Positions 18,650 through 27,245 of a stretch of DNA of 64,000 bases are shown one piece after another. The first letter of the stretch is position 1; every line of letters starts with the position of its first letter. The notes beneath the pieces are model-generated. The model was given only the letters and a program-made list of their open reading frames with translations. It had not been told where the DNA came from and made no database searches. The position numbers and the translations under genes are program-made. The DNA lies in NCBI RefSeq assembly GCF_014897985.1, contig NZ_JABUZA010000005.1:91625-155624 (forward strand), given 5' to 3'. The stretch is from Halomonas colorata. Lineage in GTDB: Bacteria > Pseudomonadota > Gammaproteobacteria > Pseudomonadales > Halomonadaceae.

Positions 18650-20035
18650 ATGCCATACCTAACGTCAGCCATGCTAGGCGCGGCGCTCTGCTGCTTTGCA
18701 TTTTTAGGCTTTAAAGCCCGTGGGCGAAAAGGCTCACTAGATGACTATGTCACCGCGCGAAACTCACAAACCAGCACTACGCTAGGGCTCTCTTTTGTTG
18801 CCTCTGGGATGGGGGCATGGATATTATTTGCGCCGCCAGAAATTGGCGCCTTTGCCGGCCCGTTGGCACTGGCAGGTTACGCTCTTGGCTCTTCGCTTCC
18901 GTTTATCGTCCTTGGCCTCTATGGGCCGGCTATTCGCCGCGCTTTGCCCGAGGGACGCAGCATCGCGGAGTTTGCCGACGCTTGCTATGGCCGGGGCGTT
19001 CGCCACTGGGTAACGCTGGTTTCGGTGGTATACATGGCGTGTTTTTTGGCCGCTGAATTAACCGCCATTGGGGCGATTACGTCACTGCTATCTGACGTGC
19101 CGCCGAACTGGGTGATCATTGGCGTTACCCTCGCTACACTACTTTACACGGTAAGCGGCGGGCTGCGCGCAAGCCTTGCGACCGACCGCTGGCAGGCGTG
19201 GCTACTGGTTGCCCTGTTGATGATCGTTTCAAGCGTCACCCTGTGGCACCTGCCCGCAATGCCCAGTGGTGCGGTGCTGCCCTCCATTCCCACATCCAGT
19301 GCACTTAGTGTGTCGTTAACGCTGGTGATTGCGGTCACTGCGGCCAACCTGTTTCACCAGGGCTATTGGCAGCGAGTATGGGCTGCGCGTGATAATCAAA
19401 GCCTGGGGCGGGGCGCCTGGATGGGCGGAATTGCCACGGTGATCATCGTAATGGTGATTGGCGGTTTGGGCATGGTGGCGGCCATGAGTGGAATAGCGCT
19501 TGGTGAGCCCCCGATGCCTTTTTTTGCGCTATTGAATAACGTGCCCTCTTGGGTAGCCATGGTAGCCCTGGTGCTGGCGGTCACGCTGGTGGCATCGAGT
19601 GTGGATACGCTGCAAAGTGGTATTGCCTCGCTGATTGTGTCGCGCAGCGAAAAGCCTGGTGTTTCCATCACTCTCACGCGTTGGATGACCGTCTTACTTA
19701 TGGTGCCGGTGGTGATTGTCGCGCTTCAGGGGTTGTCGATCCTACGCCTTTTTTTAATTGCCGATTTACTGTGCGCCGCCATTGTCGTGCCTGTTCTACT
19801 CGGTTTATGGCAACGCATGACGCCGCTTGCGGCTATTGGTGGCGGTTTGGCTGGACTAATGGGCGCTATCTTGCCGGGATGGATAGGTCAAGAAAGCCTA
19901 AGTGCCGGTATAATGGCTGCAAGCTTCCCCAATAGCGTTCCCACGCTCGGCCCGTTTTTAGGAGCGTTGTTAGCTTCCACTACGGTAAGCGTGGTGCTCG
20001 CGTATGTGACGAGCAATAAGGCGGTTGGGCAGTGA
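18650..20035 (+). CDS. SSS-family transporter under TPP riboswitch control, likely thiamine or precursor uptake
   Basis: A 461-residue integral membrane protein with about 13 predicted helices and sodium:solute symporter features: LDDYVTARNSQTSTTLGLSF (residues 25-46, compare the family's EDYFLAGRS motif), SGGLRASLATDRWQAWLLV (about 168-186) and VTLVASSVDTLQSGIASLIV (about 308-327) with the Na+-site Ser residues. Its RBS is inside a TPP riboswitch, so expression rises when thiamine pyrophosphate is low. This points to Na+-coupled uptake of thiamine or a pyrimidine/thiazole precursor, as predicted by comparative genomics for SSS transporters called ThiV (from memory). The transported molecule is inferred, not shown. 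Confidence 0.88.
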   Translation: MPYLTSAMLGAALCCFAFLGFKARGRKGSLDDYVTARNSQTSTTLGLSFVASGMGAWILFAPPEIGAFAGPLALAGYALGSSLPFIVLGLYGPAIRRALPEGRSIAEFADACYGRGVRHWVTLVSVVYMACFLAAELTAIGAITSLLSDVPPNWVIIGVTLATLLYTVSGGLRASLATDRWQAWLLVALLMIVSSVTLWHLPAMPSGAVLPSIPTSSALSVSLTLVIAVTAANLFHQGYWQRVWAARDNQSLGRGAWMGGIATVIIVMVIGGLGMVAAMSGIALGEPPMPFFALLNNVPSWVAMVALVLAVTLVASSVDTLQSGIASLIVSRSEKPGVSITLTRWMTVLLMVPVVIVALQGLSILRLFLIADLLCAAIVVPVLLGLWQRMTPLAAIGGGLAGLMGAILPGWIGQESLSAGIMAASFPNSVPTLGPFLGALLASTTVSVVLAYVTSNKAVGQ

Positions 20036-20090
20036 AAATTATTTCACGCTATGATGGACAAAACACCTACCGACCTGGGTGAAGTATTAA

Positions 20091-21494
20091 ATGAGTTATC
20101 CTATACCGTCAGATGAGAAAGCACGCCTAGAGGCGCTTTACGAGCTTAAACTGCTCGATACGCCCAGCGAGCCAGTGTTTGACCGTATTACCCGGCTTGC
20201 CGCGAGGCTGCTTAATGTGCCTGGTGTCACGATTACCCTGATTGATGCCAAACGCCAGTGGTTTAAATCACGTGTTGGTCTGGATGTGCTTGAGACGCCA
20301 CGTGATATCGCTTTTTGCGCCTACCCAGTTGCCGAATCTGCCCCTTTGGTCGTTGAGGATGCCTGTCTTGATAGCCGATTTGCGCAGAACCCACTGGTGG
20401 CTAAGCCTAATGGGGTACGTTTCTACGCAGGAATACCGCTAAAAACCACCAAGGGACTGGTGCTAGGCACTCTCTGTACGATAGATACCAAACCACGAAA
20501 ACTCAGTAAAAGCGATTTTTCCACGTTGCAGGATCTTGCCGATATCGTGACTGAGGAAATCCAGCTGCGTGAGCGACTCAATCGTGAGAAGAAACAAAAA
20601 GAGGCCTCTCAGGAAGCCCTGATTAAACTTCATCATAGTCTTGAACAGCAAATCGAACAGCGTACACATGAGCTTAAATTGGTCATTGAAACCGCTTACG
20701 ACGCCTATGTGAGCGTTGATGCAAACGACTGCGTATTGGACTGGAATTTAGCTGCCACCACCATGTTTGGTTGGTCGCGCGAGCAGGCATTGGGCAAGCC
20801 GATTAGCCAGCTTATACTGCCTGATGGCTTACCCTGTGAGGCTGAAAAAGGACCGGTGACTCATTTAGCACACCGATCAGATGGCAGTCGCTTACCGGTT
20901 GAGATTCGCTTTAAATCGCTCTCTTTTCACAGTAGGCAGTGGCGTAGTCTGTTTATCCACGATATCAGCGAACGCCAGCAGCTTGAACGCTTGCGTGACC
21001 AGCAGGCGCGCGAAGATGTACTAACCAAGTTGGCCAATCGCCGGGCGCTGGACGAACGCTTGCCTGACGCTATGGCTCGTGTGCGACGCTCACAAAAGCC
21101 GTTAGCCGTACTGTTTATGGATCTGGATAGTTTTAAGCAGGTTAATGATAATTATGGCCACGCGGTTGGCGATGAGCTGCTACGCGAAATAGCCAAGCGA
21201 TTAACGGCCTCTGCCCGGGAAACCGACTTTGTTGTACGTTGGGCCGGGGATGAGTTTGTTCTGCTGCTTGAGGGCGTTGCGCTGGATGCGATCAAACCTA
21301 TAGCGCAAAAGCTCATTCATACTATTGAACAGCCGCTGCTCATTGGTAAGGCCGTGTTAACCGTAAGTACTAGCATTGGCGTTGCGGTTTATACGCCGGG
21401 CGCAGATGAAACGGCGCAAGAACTCCTTAAACGTGCCGATGTTGCGATGTATGAAGCAAAACGCGCGGGTAAAGCTCAGGTATGCATATCATAG
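20091..21494 (+). CDS. Soluble GAF-PAS-GGDEF diguanylate cyclase
   Basis: A 467-residue cytoplasmic signalling protein with no membrane segment. Domains in order: GAF (about residues 20-165, with FDRITRLAARLLNVPGVTITLID and FYAGIPLKT), a helical linker (about 165-195), PAS (about 195-300, IETAYDAYVSVDANDCVLDWN and DGSRLPVEIRF) and GGDEF (about 305-467, DVLTKLANRRALDERL, FMDLDSFKQVNDNYGHAVGDELL). The active-site loop reads RWAGDEF, so the first Gly is Ala; A-GDEF variants are often active, which is family knowledge. No EAL domain. The stop overlaps a tandem repeat; the CorA-like gene follows 109 bases later. Confidence 0.93.
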   Translation: MSYPIPSDEKARLEALYELKLLDTPSEPVFDRITRLAARLLNVPGVTITLIDAKRQWFKSRVGLDVLETPRDIAFCAYPVAESAPLVVEDACLDSRFAQNPLVAKPNGVRFYAGIPLKTTKGLVLGTLCTIDTKPRKLSKSDFSTLQDLADIVTEEIQLRERLNREKKQKEASQEALIKLHHSLEQQIEQRTHELKLVIETAYDAYVSVDANDCVLDWNLAATTMFGWSREQALGKPISQLILPDGLPCEAEKGPVTHLAHRSDGSRLPVEIRFKSLSFHSRQWRSLFIHDISERQQLERLRDQQAREDVLTKLANRRALDERLPDAMARVRRSQKPLAVLFMDLDSFKQVNDNYGHAVGDELLREIAKRLTASARETDFVVRWAGDEFVLLLEGVALDAIKPIAQKLIHTIEQPLLIGKAVLTVSTSIGVAVYTPGADETAQELLKRADVAMYEAKRAGKAQVCIS

Positions 21495-21495
21495 C

Positions 21496-21555
21496 TACGT
21501 ATATCAAAGGTACGCATATCAAAGGTACGCATATCAAAGGTACGCATATCAAAGG
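21496..21555. repeat. Four-unit 15-bp tandem repeat between the GGDEF gene and the corA-like gene
   Basis: Units at 21496-21510, 21511-21525, 21526-21540 and 21541-21555 read TACGCATATCAAAGG, the first with one change. A degenerate copy precedes them and overlaps the stop of the upstream gene; a partial copy follows to about 21562. The array lies 49 bases before the start of the next gene. Confidence 0.92.
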
Positions 21556-21603
21556 TACGCATCGCGTAAGCTGCGTATTATTTTAAAGAATTCAAGGAAG
21601 AGT

Positions 21604-22572
21604 ATGATTCGCAGCATTGTGACAACACCCGATGGCACCACTTACGAAGGCGACGAGCAGCTCTTTGCGACGTGGCAAACAATACCCGATAGCCACATTT
21701 GGATAGATATGCAGGGCGAAGACGAAGAGACGGTCGAGCGCCTGCTGGAAAAATTTGAGTGTCACCCACTGGCGATACAGGATGCTCATAAAGAGCGCCT
21801 GCCGCCTAAAATCGAAGAATTCGATAATCACACGCTGATTGTCTACCGGGGTATCTCTTCATTTGATGCCCAGCTTAATTTTGTCCCTCAGCAGGTGTGC
21901 TTTTTTATCGGCGAGCGCTTTTTAGTCACGCTACATTCAGGCCTTGCCATGAGCGTTGAGCGATTGTTAAAAGAGCATGGTAAGGCACTCTTAGCCAAGT
22001 CGCCTGAGCAGGTAGCGTTAAAAATCATGTATACCTCAGCCGGCTACTATATCGATAGTCTGCTTGAGTTTGAGTCGGAACTGAGCGATTTAGAGGATGA
22101 GCTGCTCGCAAACGGTAACGACGTATTAATGCGTAAGATTACTACTTATCGTTCTCGATTGGTCAAAATGCGCCGCGTGTTTAACTATCATAAAGGGATT
22201 ACCCAAGAGTTAACGGCCTACGACTATCAGCATCTTCCCCGCGAAGAAAGCGAAACGCTGCATGCCATTAACGATGTGGCCGAACGTTTTGAACGGCTTT
22301 ATACGCTGACTCAGATGTATTACGACATTTGCGGCGATTTGGTCGACGGCTATATTTCCATTTCATCGCACCAGCTTAATATCACCATGCGTGTTCTAAC
22401 GGTGATTACCGCGATTTTTGTCCCCTTAACGTTTATTGCCGGTATCTACGGGATGAACTTTGAGTACATGCCGGAACTGGGCTATCGCTACGGCTACTTC
22501 TTTGTATGGGGCGCCATGGTCGGGATGGCTGTGGTGCTGATTTGGCTATTCAAGCGAAGAGGCTGGTTCTAG
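21604..22572 (+). CDS. CorA/ZntB-family divalent cation transporter
   Basis: A 322-residue member of the CorA superfamily. It has a large cytoplasmic N-terminal alpha/beta funnel domain (about residues 1-255) and two C-terminal helices: ITAIFVPLTFIAGIYGMNFEYMP (about 270-293) carrying the GMN signature and the second helix (about 297-316) ending in the basic KRRGWF. The sequence before GMN (LTFIAGIYGMNF) is usual for both CorA Mg2+ channels and ZntB Zn2+ transporters; short length favours the ZntB branch, but I cannot decide. ATG 21604 follows AAGGAAGAG. The open frame further upstream only runs through the tandem repeat and is not coding. Confidence 0.9.
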   Translation: MIRSIVTTPDGTTYEGDEQLFATWQTIPDSHIWIDMQGEDEETVERLLEKFECHPLAIQDAHKERLPPKIEEFDNHTLIVYRGISSFDAQLNFVPQQVCFFIGERFLVTLHSGLAMSVERLLKEHGKALLAKSPEQVALKIMYTSAGYYIDSLLEFESELSDLEDELLANGNDVLMRKITTYRSRLVKMRRVFNYHKGITQELTAYDYQHLPREESETLHAINDVAERFERLYTLTQMYYDICGDLVDGYISISSHQLNITMRVLTVITAIFVPLTFIAGIYGMNFEYMPELGYRYGYFFVWGAMVGMAVVLIWLFKRRGWF

Positions 22573-22653
22573 TTCAGTAGGCTTTTAAGCAGCGGCCAGA
22601 GTTTGTTATGGTCGAGCAGTTACCTTATTCCTTTGCATTAGGGAGCCTGCCCA

Positions 22654-23832
22654 ATGACTGAATCTGCTGCTGTTCCTACCACGATGGCTGCCATGCTCTT
22701 GACTGGGCATGGTGGCATTGAAGAGCTGCATTACCGAGAAGACGTCGAGACTCCCAAGCCTGGGCCGGGTGATGTTCTGGTTCAGATAACGGCGACTGCG
22801 AAAAACAATACCGACCGCAAAGCCCGCGAAGGCCTTTATCCCACCAAGGAGAAGGGCGACGTTACTTCTTTCGCTATGGGCGGTACACCCACGTTAACCT
22901 TCCCGCGCATTCAGGGGGCTGACGTGGCGGGGCGGATTGTGGCAGTGGGCGAAGGCGTGGATGCCGGGCGAATCGGTCAGCGGGGTCTGCTTGATTTCAA
23001 TATCTATGCCGATGAGCGTCGGGACATCAACCTGACCCCGGATTACTATGGCCATGGTGCTGACGGCGGCTACGCTGAATATGTTGCCGTACCGTCAGAC
23101 CAGTTTCACCATGTCGTTAATCCTAAACTGCATGACGCCGAGCTTGCGTCCATGGGCATGTGCTCCTACCAGACGGCCTATCACATGATGACATCGGCCC
23201 AGGTCGAAGCGGGCGAGCGCGTGCTGGTAAGCGGTGCAAGTGGCGGTGTGGGCACCGCATTGATTCAGCTTTGCCGTATTGTCGGGGCCATTCCCTATGC
23301 GGTTAGCCAGCCCGATAAAGCCGATGCGCTGCTGGCGCTAGGCGCCGAAGCGGTGATTGACCGCGGCGACCTGCCTACGTTTGTGGATCGGGTGCTGGCC
23401 ACTACCAGCGGTAAGCCGATTGACGCGGTGATGGATTTAGTCGGTGGTGATATGACCGATTTGTTTATCGACACCATGATTGTCGATATGCAGAGCCGCC
23501 AAACCTACCCACGTCTTTCAATTGCAGGCGCGAGTGGCGGTAACCTTAGCGAAATCATGTGGACGCGTATTTACCTTTATCAGGTCCAGATATTTGGCGT
23601 TTCTCACGGTACCCGGGAAGAAGCCGAACAGCTTATTGATTGGATTCGCCATGGTGAGCTCAAGCCGGTCCTTCACGCCGCTTTCAAGCTTTCAGAGCTG
23701 CATGCCGCCGAACGCTATTTTGTTAATCGAGGCAGCAATTATCTCGGTAAGATCGTCATCGTGCCCGATGCGCAGTGGGACGCCCATGGCGCTCCTTTTG
23801 CCCTAACGAACGCTCAGGAGCAACGCCCTTGA
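22654..23832 (+). CDS. Zinc-type alcohol dehydrogenase/quinone oxidoreductase family protein
   Basis: A 392-residue medium-chain dehydrogenase/reductase. The GroES-like half (about residues 10-155) lacks the catalytic Cys/His zinc ligands of classical alcohol dehydrogenases, and the structural zinc cysteines are absent, so it looks like the zinc-free quinone-reductase type. The Rossmann half begins at ERVLVSGASGGVGTALIQL (about 188-207) with the AxxGxG-type NAD(P) site. An insertion near residues 60-75 (YPTKEKGDVTSFAMGG) is unusual. Its last bases overlap the next gene (TTGA), so the two are translationally coupled, which suggests a shared pathway; the substrate is unknown. Confidence 0.88.
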   Translation: MTESAAVPTTMAAMLLTGHGGIEELHYREDVETPKPGPGDVLVQITATAKNNTDRKAREGLYPTKEKGDVTSFAMGGTPTLTFPRIQGADVAGRIVAVGEGVDAGRIGQRGLLDFNIYADERRDINLTPDYYGHGADGGYAEYVAVPSDQFHHVVNPKLHDAELASMGMCSYQTAYHMMTSAQVEAGERVLVSGASGGVGTALIQLCRIVGAIPYAVSQPDKADALLALGAEAVIDRGDLPTFVDRVLATTSGKPIDAVMDLVGGDMTDLFIDTMIVDMQSRQTYPRLSIAGASGGNLSEIMWTRIYLYQVQIFGVSHGTREEAEQLIDWIRHGELKPVLHAAFKLSELHAAERYFVNRGSNYLGKIVIVPDAQWDAHGAPFALTNAQEQRP

Positions 23833-24884
23833 AAAATATCCATACACTTCAATTGATGGATACCCATGCAGGCGGCGATGTTAGCCGGATTGTAACGGGA
23901 GGGATTGATGCCCTGCCGGGGGCGACCGTACGGGAACAAATGGAGTACCTGCGCGACGATGCCGATGGCCTGCGCAGGCTGCTGTTGGAAGAACCTTACG
24001 GTATTCCAGAAATGTCGGTCGATCTGCTGGTACCCGCTACACATCCTGAGGCAGCGGTGGGCTACATTATTATGGAAGTGATGGGCTATCCGATCTATTC
24101 AGGCTCCAACACGTTATGTACTGCTACCGCCGTGCTTGAGGCTGGCATCGTGCCCAAGCAGGAAGGTATCCAGCGCTTTGCTCTGGAAGCGCCGGCAGGC
24201 CTGGTACACATAGAGGCGCGCGTGCATAACGGGGTGGTGGAGTCGGTTACCTGCGAAGGCCTGCCAAGCTATATTGATACCTACCGCGATACGATTCAGG
24301 TGCCGGGTATCGGCGCAGTGACGTACTCCATTGCCTATAGTGGCGGCTTTTACGCGCTAGTGGACGCCACCGAGCTTGGCTTTAAGCTGATTCGCGAAGA
24401 AGAGCAGGCACTTTCAGCCTGCGCGCATAAAATCGTGGAAGCACTGCAAGCCCAGCGCGGTTTTTCACACTACACGCTGGGCGATGTCGGCCCGCTACCG
24501 TTTTTGCACTTTATGGGGCCTGAAGAGCAGGTGGGTGAGGGCTATTTTCGCTCGCGCTCAACAACCTACGTGCACCCAGGCGTGATTTGCCGCAGTACCA
24601 CCGGGACGGGTACTTCCGCCCGTTTAGCGCTGATGAACTATGAAGGCCGCCTCAACGTAGGCGATAAGCTTGAAACAGTGTCGCTGCGTGAAACCGGATT
24701 TATTGGTACGTTTACCGGAACGCATCAGGAAGGCGCGTATCAGGTCGTTGAAAACACAATTACCGGACGCAGCTACGTGCTTGCTCAGTCGGATATCGTG
24801 ATTAACTGTGATGACCCGCTGGTGGCCTGTGGTGAGTTGCACCATATTTTGAGCGACCGCCATGCCGCTAAGTCGGGTAGCTAG
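23829..24884 (+). CDS. Proline racemase family enzyme with Ser/Thr in place of the usual catalytic Cys residues
   Basis: A 351-residue homologue of proline racemase, 4-hydroxyproline 2-epimerase and trans-3-hydroxy-L-proline dehydratase. MDTHAGGDVSRIVTGG is the N-terminal family signature. The first catalytic motif, normally MCGHxT, reads YSGSNTLC (about residues 90-97), so Ser91 replaces Cys; the second, normally DRSPCGTGTSA, reads CRSTTGTGTSA, with Thr replacing Cys. GRSYVLAQSDIVINCDDPL closes the protein. The TTG at 23829 is supported by AGGAG 8-9 bases upstream and by overlap with the previous stop. The reaction is unclear; a hydroxyproline-type isomerase or dehydratase is only a family guess. 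Confidence 0.88.
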   Translation: MKNIHTLQLMDTHAGGDVSRIVTGGIDALPGATVREQMEYLRDDADGLRRLLLEEPYGIPEMSVDLLVPATHPEAAVGYIIMEVMGYPIYSGSNTLCTATAVLEAGIVPKQEGIQRFALEAPAGLVHIEARVHNGVVESVTCEGLPSYIDTYRDTIQVPGIGAVTYSIAYSGGFYALVDATELGFKLIREEEQALSACAHKIVEALQAQRGFSHYTLGDVGPLPFLHFMGPEEQVGEGYFRSRSTTYVHPGVICRSTTGTGTSARLALMNYEGRLNVGDKLETVSLRETGFIGTFTGTHQEGAYQVVENTITGRSYVLAQSDIVINCDDPLVACGELHHILSDRHAAKSGS

Positions 24885-25066
24885 CCTCGGCTCGCTATAT
24901 ACCCCTTCGCTTCTAAGCGCTCCCATACCGGGGCCTTTTCGGCCTCGGTCATTTGGCTCCAATAGGCAATTTCATCCAGCGTGCGTCCACAACCCTGACA
25001 TGTGTTTGCCGGGTCTAACTGGCAGTGCTGAATGCAGGGGGAAAGCGGTCGGGAAACAATTGTCAT
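24881..25066 (-). CDS. DUF1289 family small cysteine-rich protein
   Basis: A 61-residue protein with SPCIQHCQLDPANTCQGCGRT near the start, giving the CxxxC...CxGCxRT pattern of DUF1289, and EIAYWSQMTEAEK next, also typical. The four cysteines may bind a metal or Fe-S cluster; function unknown. It overlaps the convergent proline-racemase-like gene by 4 bases at their 3' ends and precedes arfB in the opposite orientation sense on the same strand, where it may be its downstream partner. Confidence 0.9.
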   Translation of the reverse strand: MTIVSRPLSPCIQHCQLDPANTCQGCGRTLDEIAYWSQMTEAEKAPVWERLEAKGYIASRG

Positions 25067-25092
25067 GCGAGGCTCAATATACTGTGTAACGC

Positions 25093-25509
25093 TTATGAAG
25101 TGGAAACCTTACCACGTAGCGATTTGATTTTGCCTTTGCGGGTTTTATGGTCAACACGGCGTCGCTGGGAGCCTTTTGTCGGCTTAGTAGGACGGCGTAC
25201 TTTCTGCTGCTTGGTCGCACTGATGATCAGTTCTTTCAAGCGCGTAAGGGCGTCTTCTTTATTAAGCTCCAGCGTGCGATAGCTTTGCGCCTTGATAATT
25301 ACCACGCCCTCTTTACTGATGCGCTGATCATTAAGCGCCATCAAACGTTCTTTATAAAACGCAGGCAGCGTAGAGCGTAAAATATCAAAGCGTAAATGCA
25401 CCGCTGACGCCACTTTGTTGACATTCTGGCCACCAGCACCCTGGGCTCGGATTTGGCTAATATCGATTTCCCAGTCGGCGAGGGCAACATGGTTGGAAAT
25501 AGTGAGCAT
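25093..25509 (-). CDS. arfB: Alternative ribosome-rescue factor ArfB
   Basis: A codon-independent peptidyl-tRNA hydrolase that frees stalled ribosomes. The 138-residue protein has the class-I release-factor catalytic motif GGQ in QGAGGQNVNKVASAVHLRFD (about residues 24-43) and a basic disordered C-terminal tail rich in Lys and Arg (about 105-138, KGSQRRRVDHKTRKGK) that enters the empty mRNA channel. It lacks the codon-recognition domains of RF1/RF2, as expected. ATG 25509 follows AGGACTGG. DUF1289 lies directly downstream. Confidence 0.95.
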   Translation of the reverse strand: MLTISNHVALADWEIDISQIRAQGAGGQNVNKVASAVHLRFDILRSTLPAFYKERLMALNDQRISKEGVVIIKAQSYRTLELNKEDALTRLKELIISATKQQKVRRPTKPTKGSQRRRVDHKTRKGKIKSLRGKVSTS

Positions 25510-25580
25510 CCAGTCCTCTGTGTCACACGTGAGTTATAAGGCTAGCACAGTTAACACAGAGGAGCGTGCAACCGCGGGGG

Positions 25581-26528
25581 TCAAGAGGCGAGGTTAGTGA
25601 CCGGCTCACCGCTAATAAAGGCATTTAAATTTGCAAAGGCATCGCCGAAATAAAGCTCATAGCTATCTTTTTCGACATAACCCACGTGAGGGGTCGCCAG
25701 GCAATTGGGCAGTTGAATGAGCGGATCATCATGCGTGGGTTCACTGTCGAAAACATCGACCGCCGCACGCCCGGGCCTGCCTGCCTTTAGGGCACTGACC
25801 AAAGCGCCTGGGGCAATTAACGGTGCGCGGCTGGTGTTGACCAGAAGGGCGGTGGGGTTCATGCGGGCAAGGTGATGTGCAGTGACTATACCGCGGGTCT
25901 CATCATTCAGGCGCAGGTGTAAGCTCAGCACATCGGCGCGTTGAAAAAGATCATCCTGGCTCTCGGCAACCGTTAAACCCGCCTCAAGCGCGCGTGCCTG
26001 AGTGCTTTCGCGGCCCCATACCAGCACGTTCATCTCGAATGCCTGGGCGTAGCGGGCCACTAGGCTGCCTATTTTTCCGAAACCGAAAATCCCCAATGTG
26101 CGTCCCTTCAGCCCGGTACCTAGCGTTTGCTGCCAGTGGCCAGCTTTAAGGTTGGCTACTTCTTCAGGTATGTGACGCATGGCTGATAGGATCAGCCCCC
26201 AAGTCAATTCAGCTGCCGCGTAGGGTGAGCCTTTACCCGCCATTACCGTGATGCCACGGCGCTGGCAGGCCTTGAGATCCACATGGGCTGCGCCGCCGCC
26301 GGTTTGGCTAATCACTTTTAAGTTGGGTAAGCGTTCCAGGAGCTCTGCAGTGATAGGAGTACGCTCACGGATGAGTACTAACGCATCTGCTGTCTGAAAG
26401 CGTTCGACTAGCGCCTCCAGATCGGTCAGCGTATCGTGATAAACCGTTACGTCATGCCTGCTCAGTGCAGCAAAGGCATTAAGGTGACGCACACAGTCCT
26501 GATAATCATCGGCAATCACGATCTTCAT
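25581..26528 (-). CDS. D-2-hydroxyacid dehydrogenase family protein
   Basis: A 315-residue NAD(P)-dependent dehydrogenase of the D-isomer-specific 2-hydroxyacid family. The Rossmann site is LGIFGFGKIGSLVARYA (about residues 145-161). The catalytic triad is visible as Arg in NTSRAPLI, Glu in DVFDSEPTHDD and His in ATPHVGYVEK. The N-terminal substrate domain has QTGGGAAHVDLKACQ. Substrate cannot be told; phosphoglycerate, glyoxylate and other hydroxyacids are all possible. ATG 26528 follows AAGGA. It is transcribed alone, divergently from the flavin reductase gene. Confidence 0.92.
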   Translation of the reverse strand: MKIVIADDYQDCVRHLNAFAALSRHDVTVYHDTLTDLEALVERFQTADALVLIRERTPITAELLERLPNLKVISQTGGGAAHVDLKACQRRGITVMAGKGSPYAAAELTWGLILSAMRHIPEEVANLKAGHWQQTLGTGLKGRTLGIFGFGKIGSLVARYAQAFEMNVLVWGRESTQARALEAGLTVAESQDDLFQRADVLSLHLRLNDETRGIVTAHHLARMNPTALLVNTSRAPLIAPGALVSALKAGRPGRAAVDVFDSEPTHDDPLIQLPNCLATPHVGYVEKDSYELYFGDAFANLNAFISGEPVTNLAS

Positions 26529-26630
26529 TGGCAGGTCCTTGGTCGGTGTAACATCATCATAAACGCAGCGCCGATAGCGTGCTGTTATAAAGTGATACTA
26601 CCCTTACGTTTGGCAATCAAGGAGCAATGA

Positions 26631-27245
26631 ATGAGCGACTATTTATTAGAGGATTCTCCGTTAAGCGCTGGGATTATTTATCGCCTGCTCTCAGGAAGTA
26701 TCTGCCCACGCCCGATTGCGTGGGTAGCCACTCAAGGTACCAGTGGGAAGGACAATCTTGCGCCCTTTTCGTTTTTCAATGTGGCAAGCGTGACCCCGCC
26801 TGTCTTGGCTTTTTCGCCACTTCTAGATGGCAGCGGGCAGCCGAAAGATACAATTCGCAATCTAGAGGAATTGCCGGAATGCGTGGTGCATATTGGTAGT
26901 GAAGCGCTGATCGAAGCGCTGAACACAACTAGTGCCAGCCTGCCCAGAGAGGAAGATGAGTTTACGCTTGCAGGGCTTGAGAAAGCGCCAATGTCAGGCG
27001 TTTCAGTGCCGCGTATCGCAGCATCCCCAGTTGCCTTTGGTTGCAAGCTCTATGAGTTGATTCGCTTTGGCGACCAGCCTTTGGCGGGTACGCTGGTGTT
27101 GGCGCAGATAGTGTCTATTCATATCGATGACGCCGTATGGGATGGCCGTCATGTAGATATCGATTTACTCAAGCCTATTGGCCGGCTAGCGGGTAGTGAC
27201 TACGCTCGTGCAACCGACCGCTTTGCTATTGAGCGCCCGGCTTAA
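26631..27245 (+). CDS. Flavin reductase family protein
   Basis: A 204-residue FMN-binding split-barrel protein of the flavin reductase-like domain family. Recognisable segments are SICPRPIAWVATQG (about residues 23-36, the PRPIAWV motif that contacts FMN), NLAPFSFFNVASVTPPVLAFSP (about 43-64) and KDTIRNLEE. ATG 26631 follows AAGGAGC. It could reduce flavin for a partner monooxygenase or act as a flavoprotein in its own right; no partner is adjacent. Confidence 0.92.
   Translation: MSDYLLEDSPLSAGIIYRLLSGSICPRPIAWVATQGTSGKDNLAPFSFFNVASVTPPVLAFSPLLDGSGQPKDTIRNLEELPECVVHIGSEALIEALNTTSASLPREEDEFTLAGLEKAPMSGVSVPRIAASPVAFGCKLYELIRFGDQPLAGTLVLAQIVSIHIDDAVWDGRHVDIDLLKPIGRLAGSDYARATDRFAIERPA

Noticed and set aside
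21376..21603. Apparent N-terminal extension of the CorA-like protein through the tandem repeat
   Set aside because: The extra codons come from an alternative frame of the GGDEF gene and the 15-bp repeat (repeated Y-A-Y-Q-R); the ATG at 21604 has a strong ribosome site.
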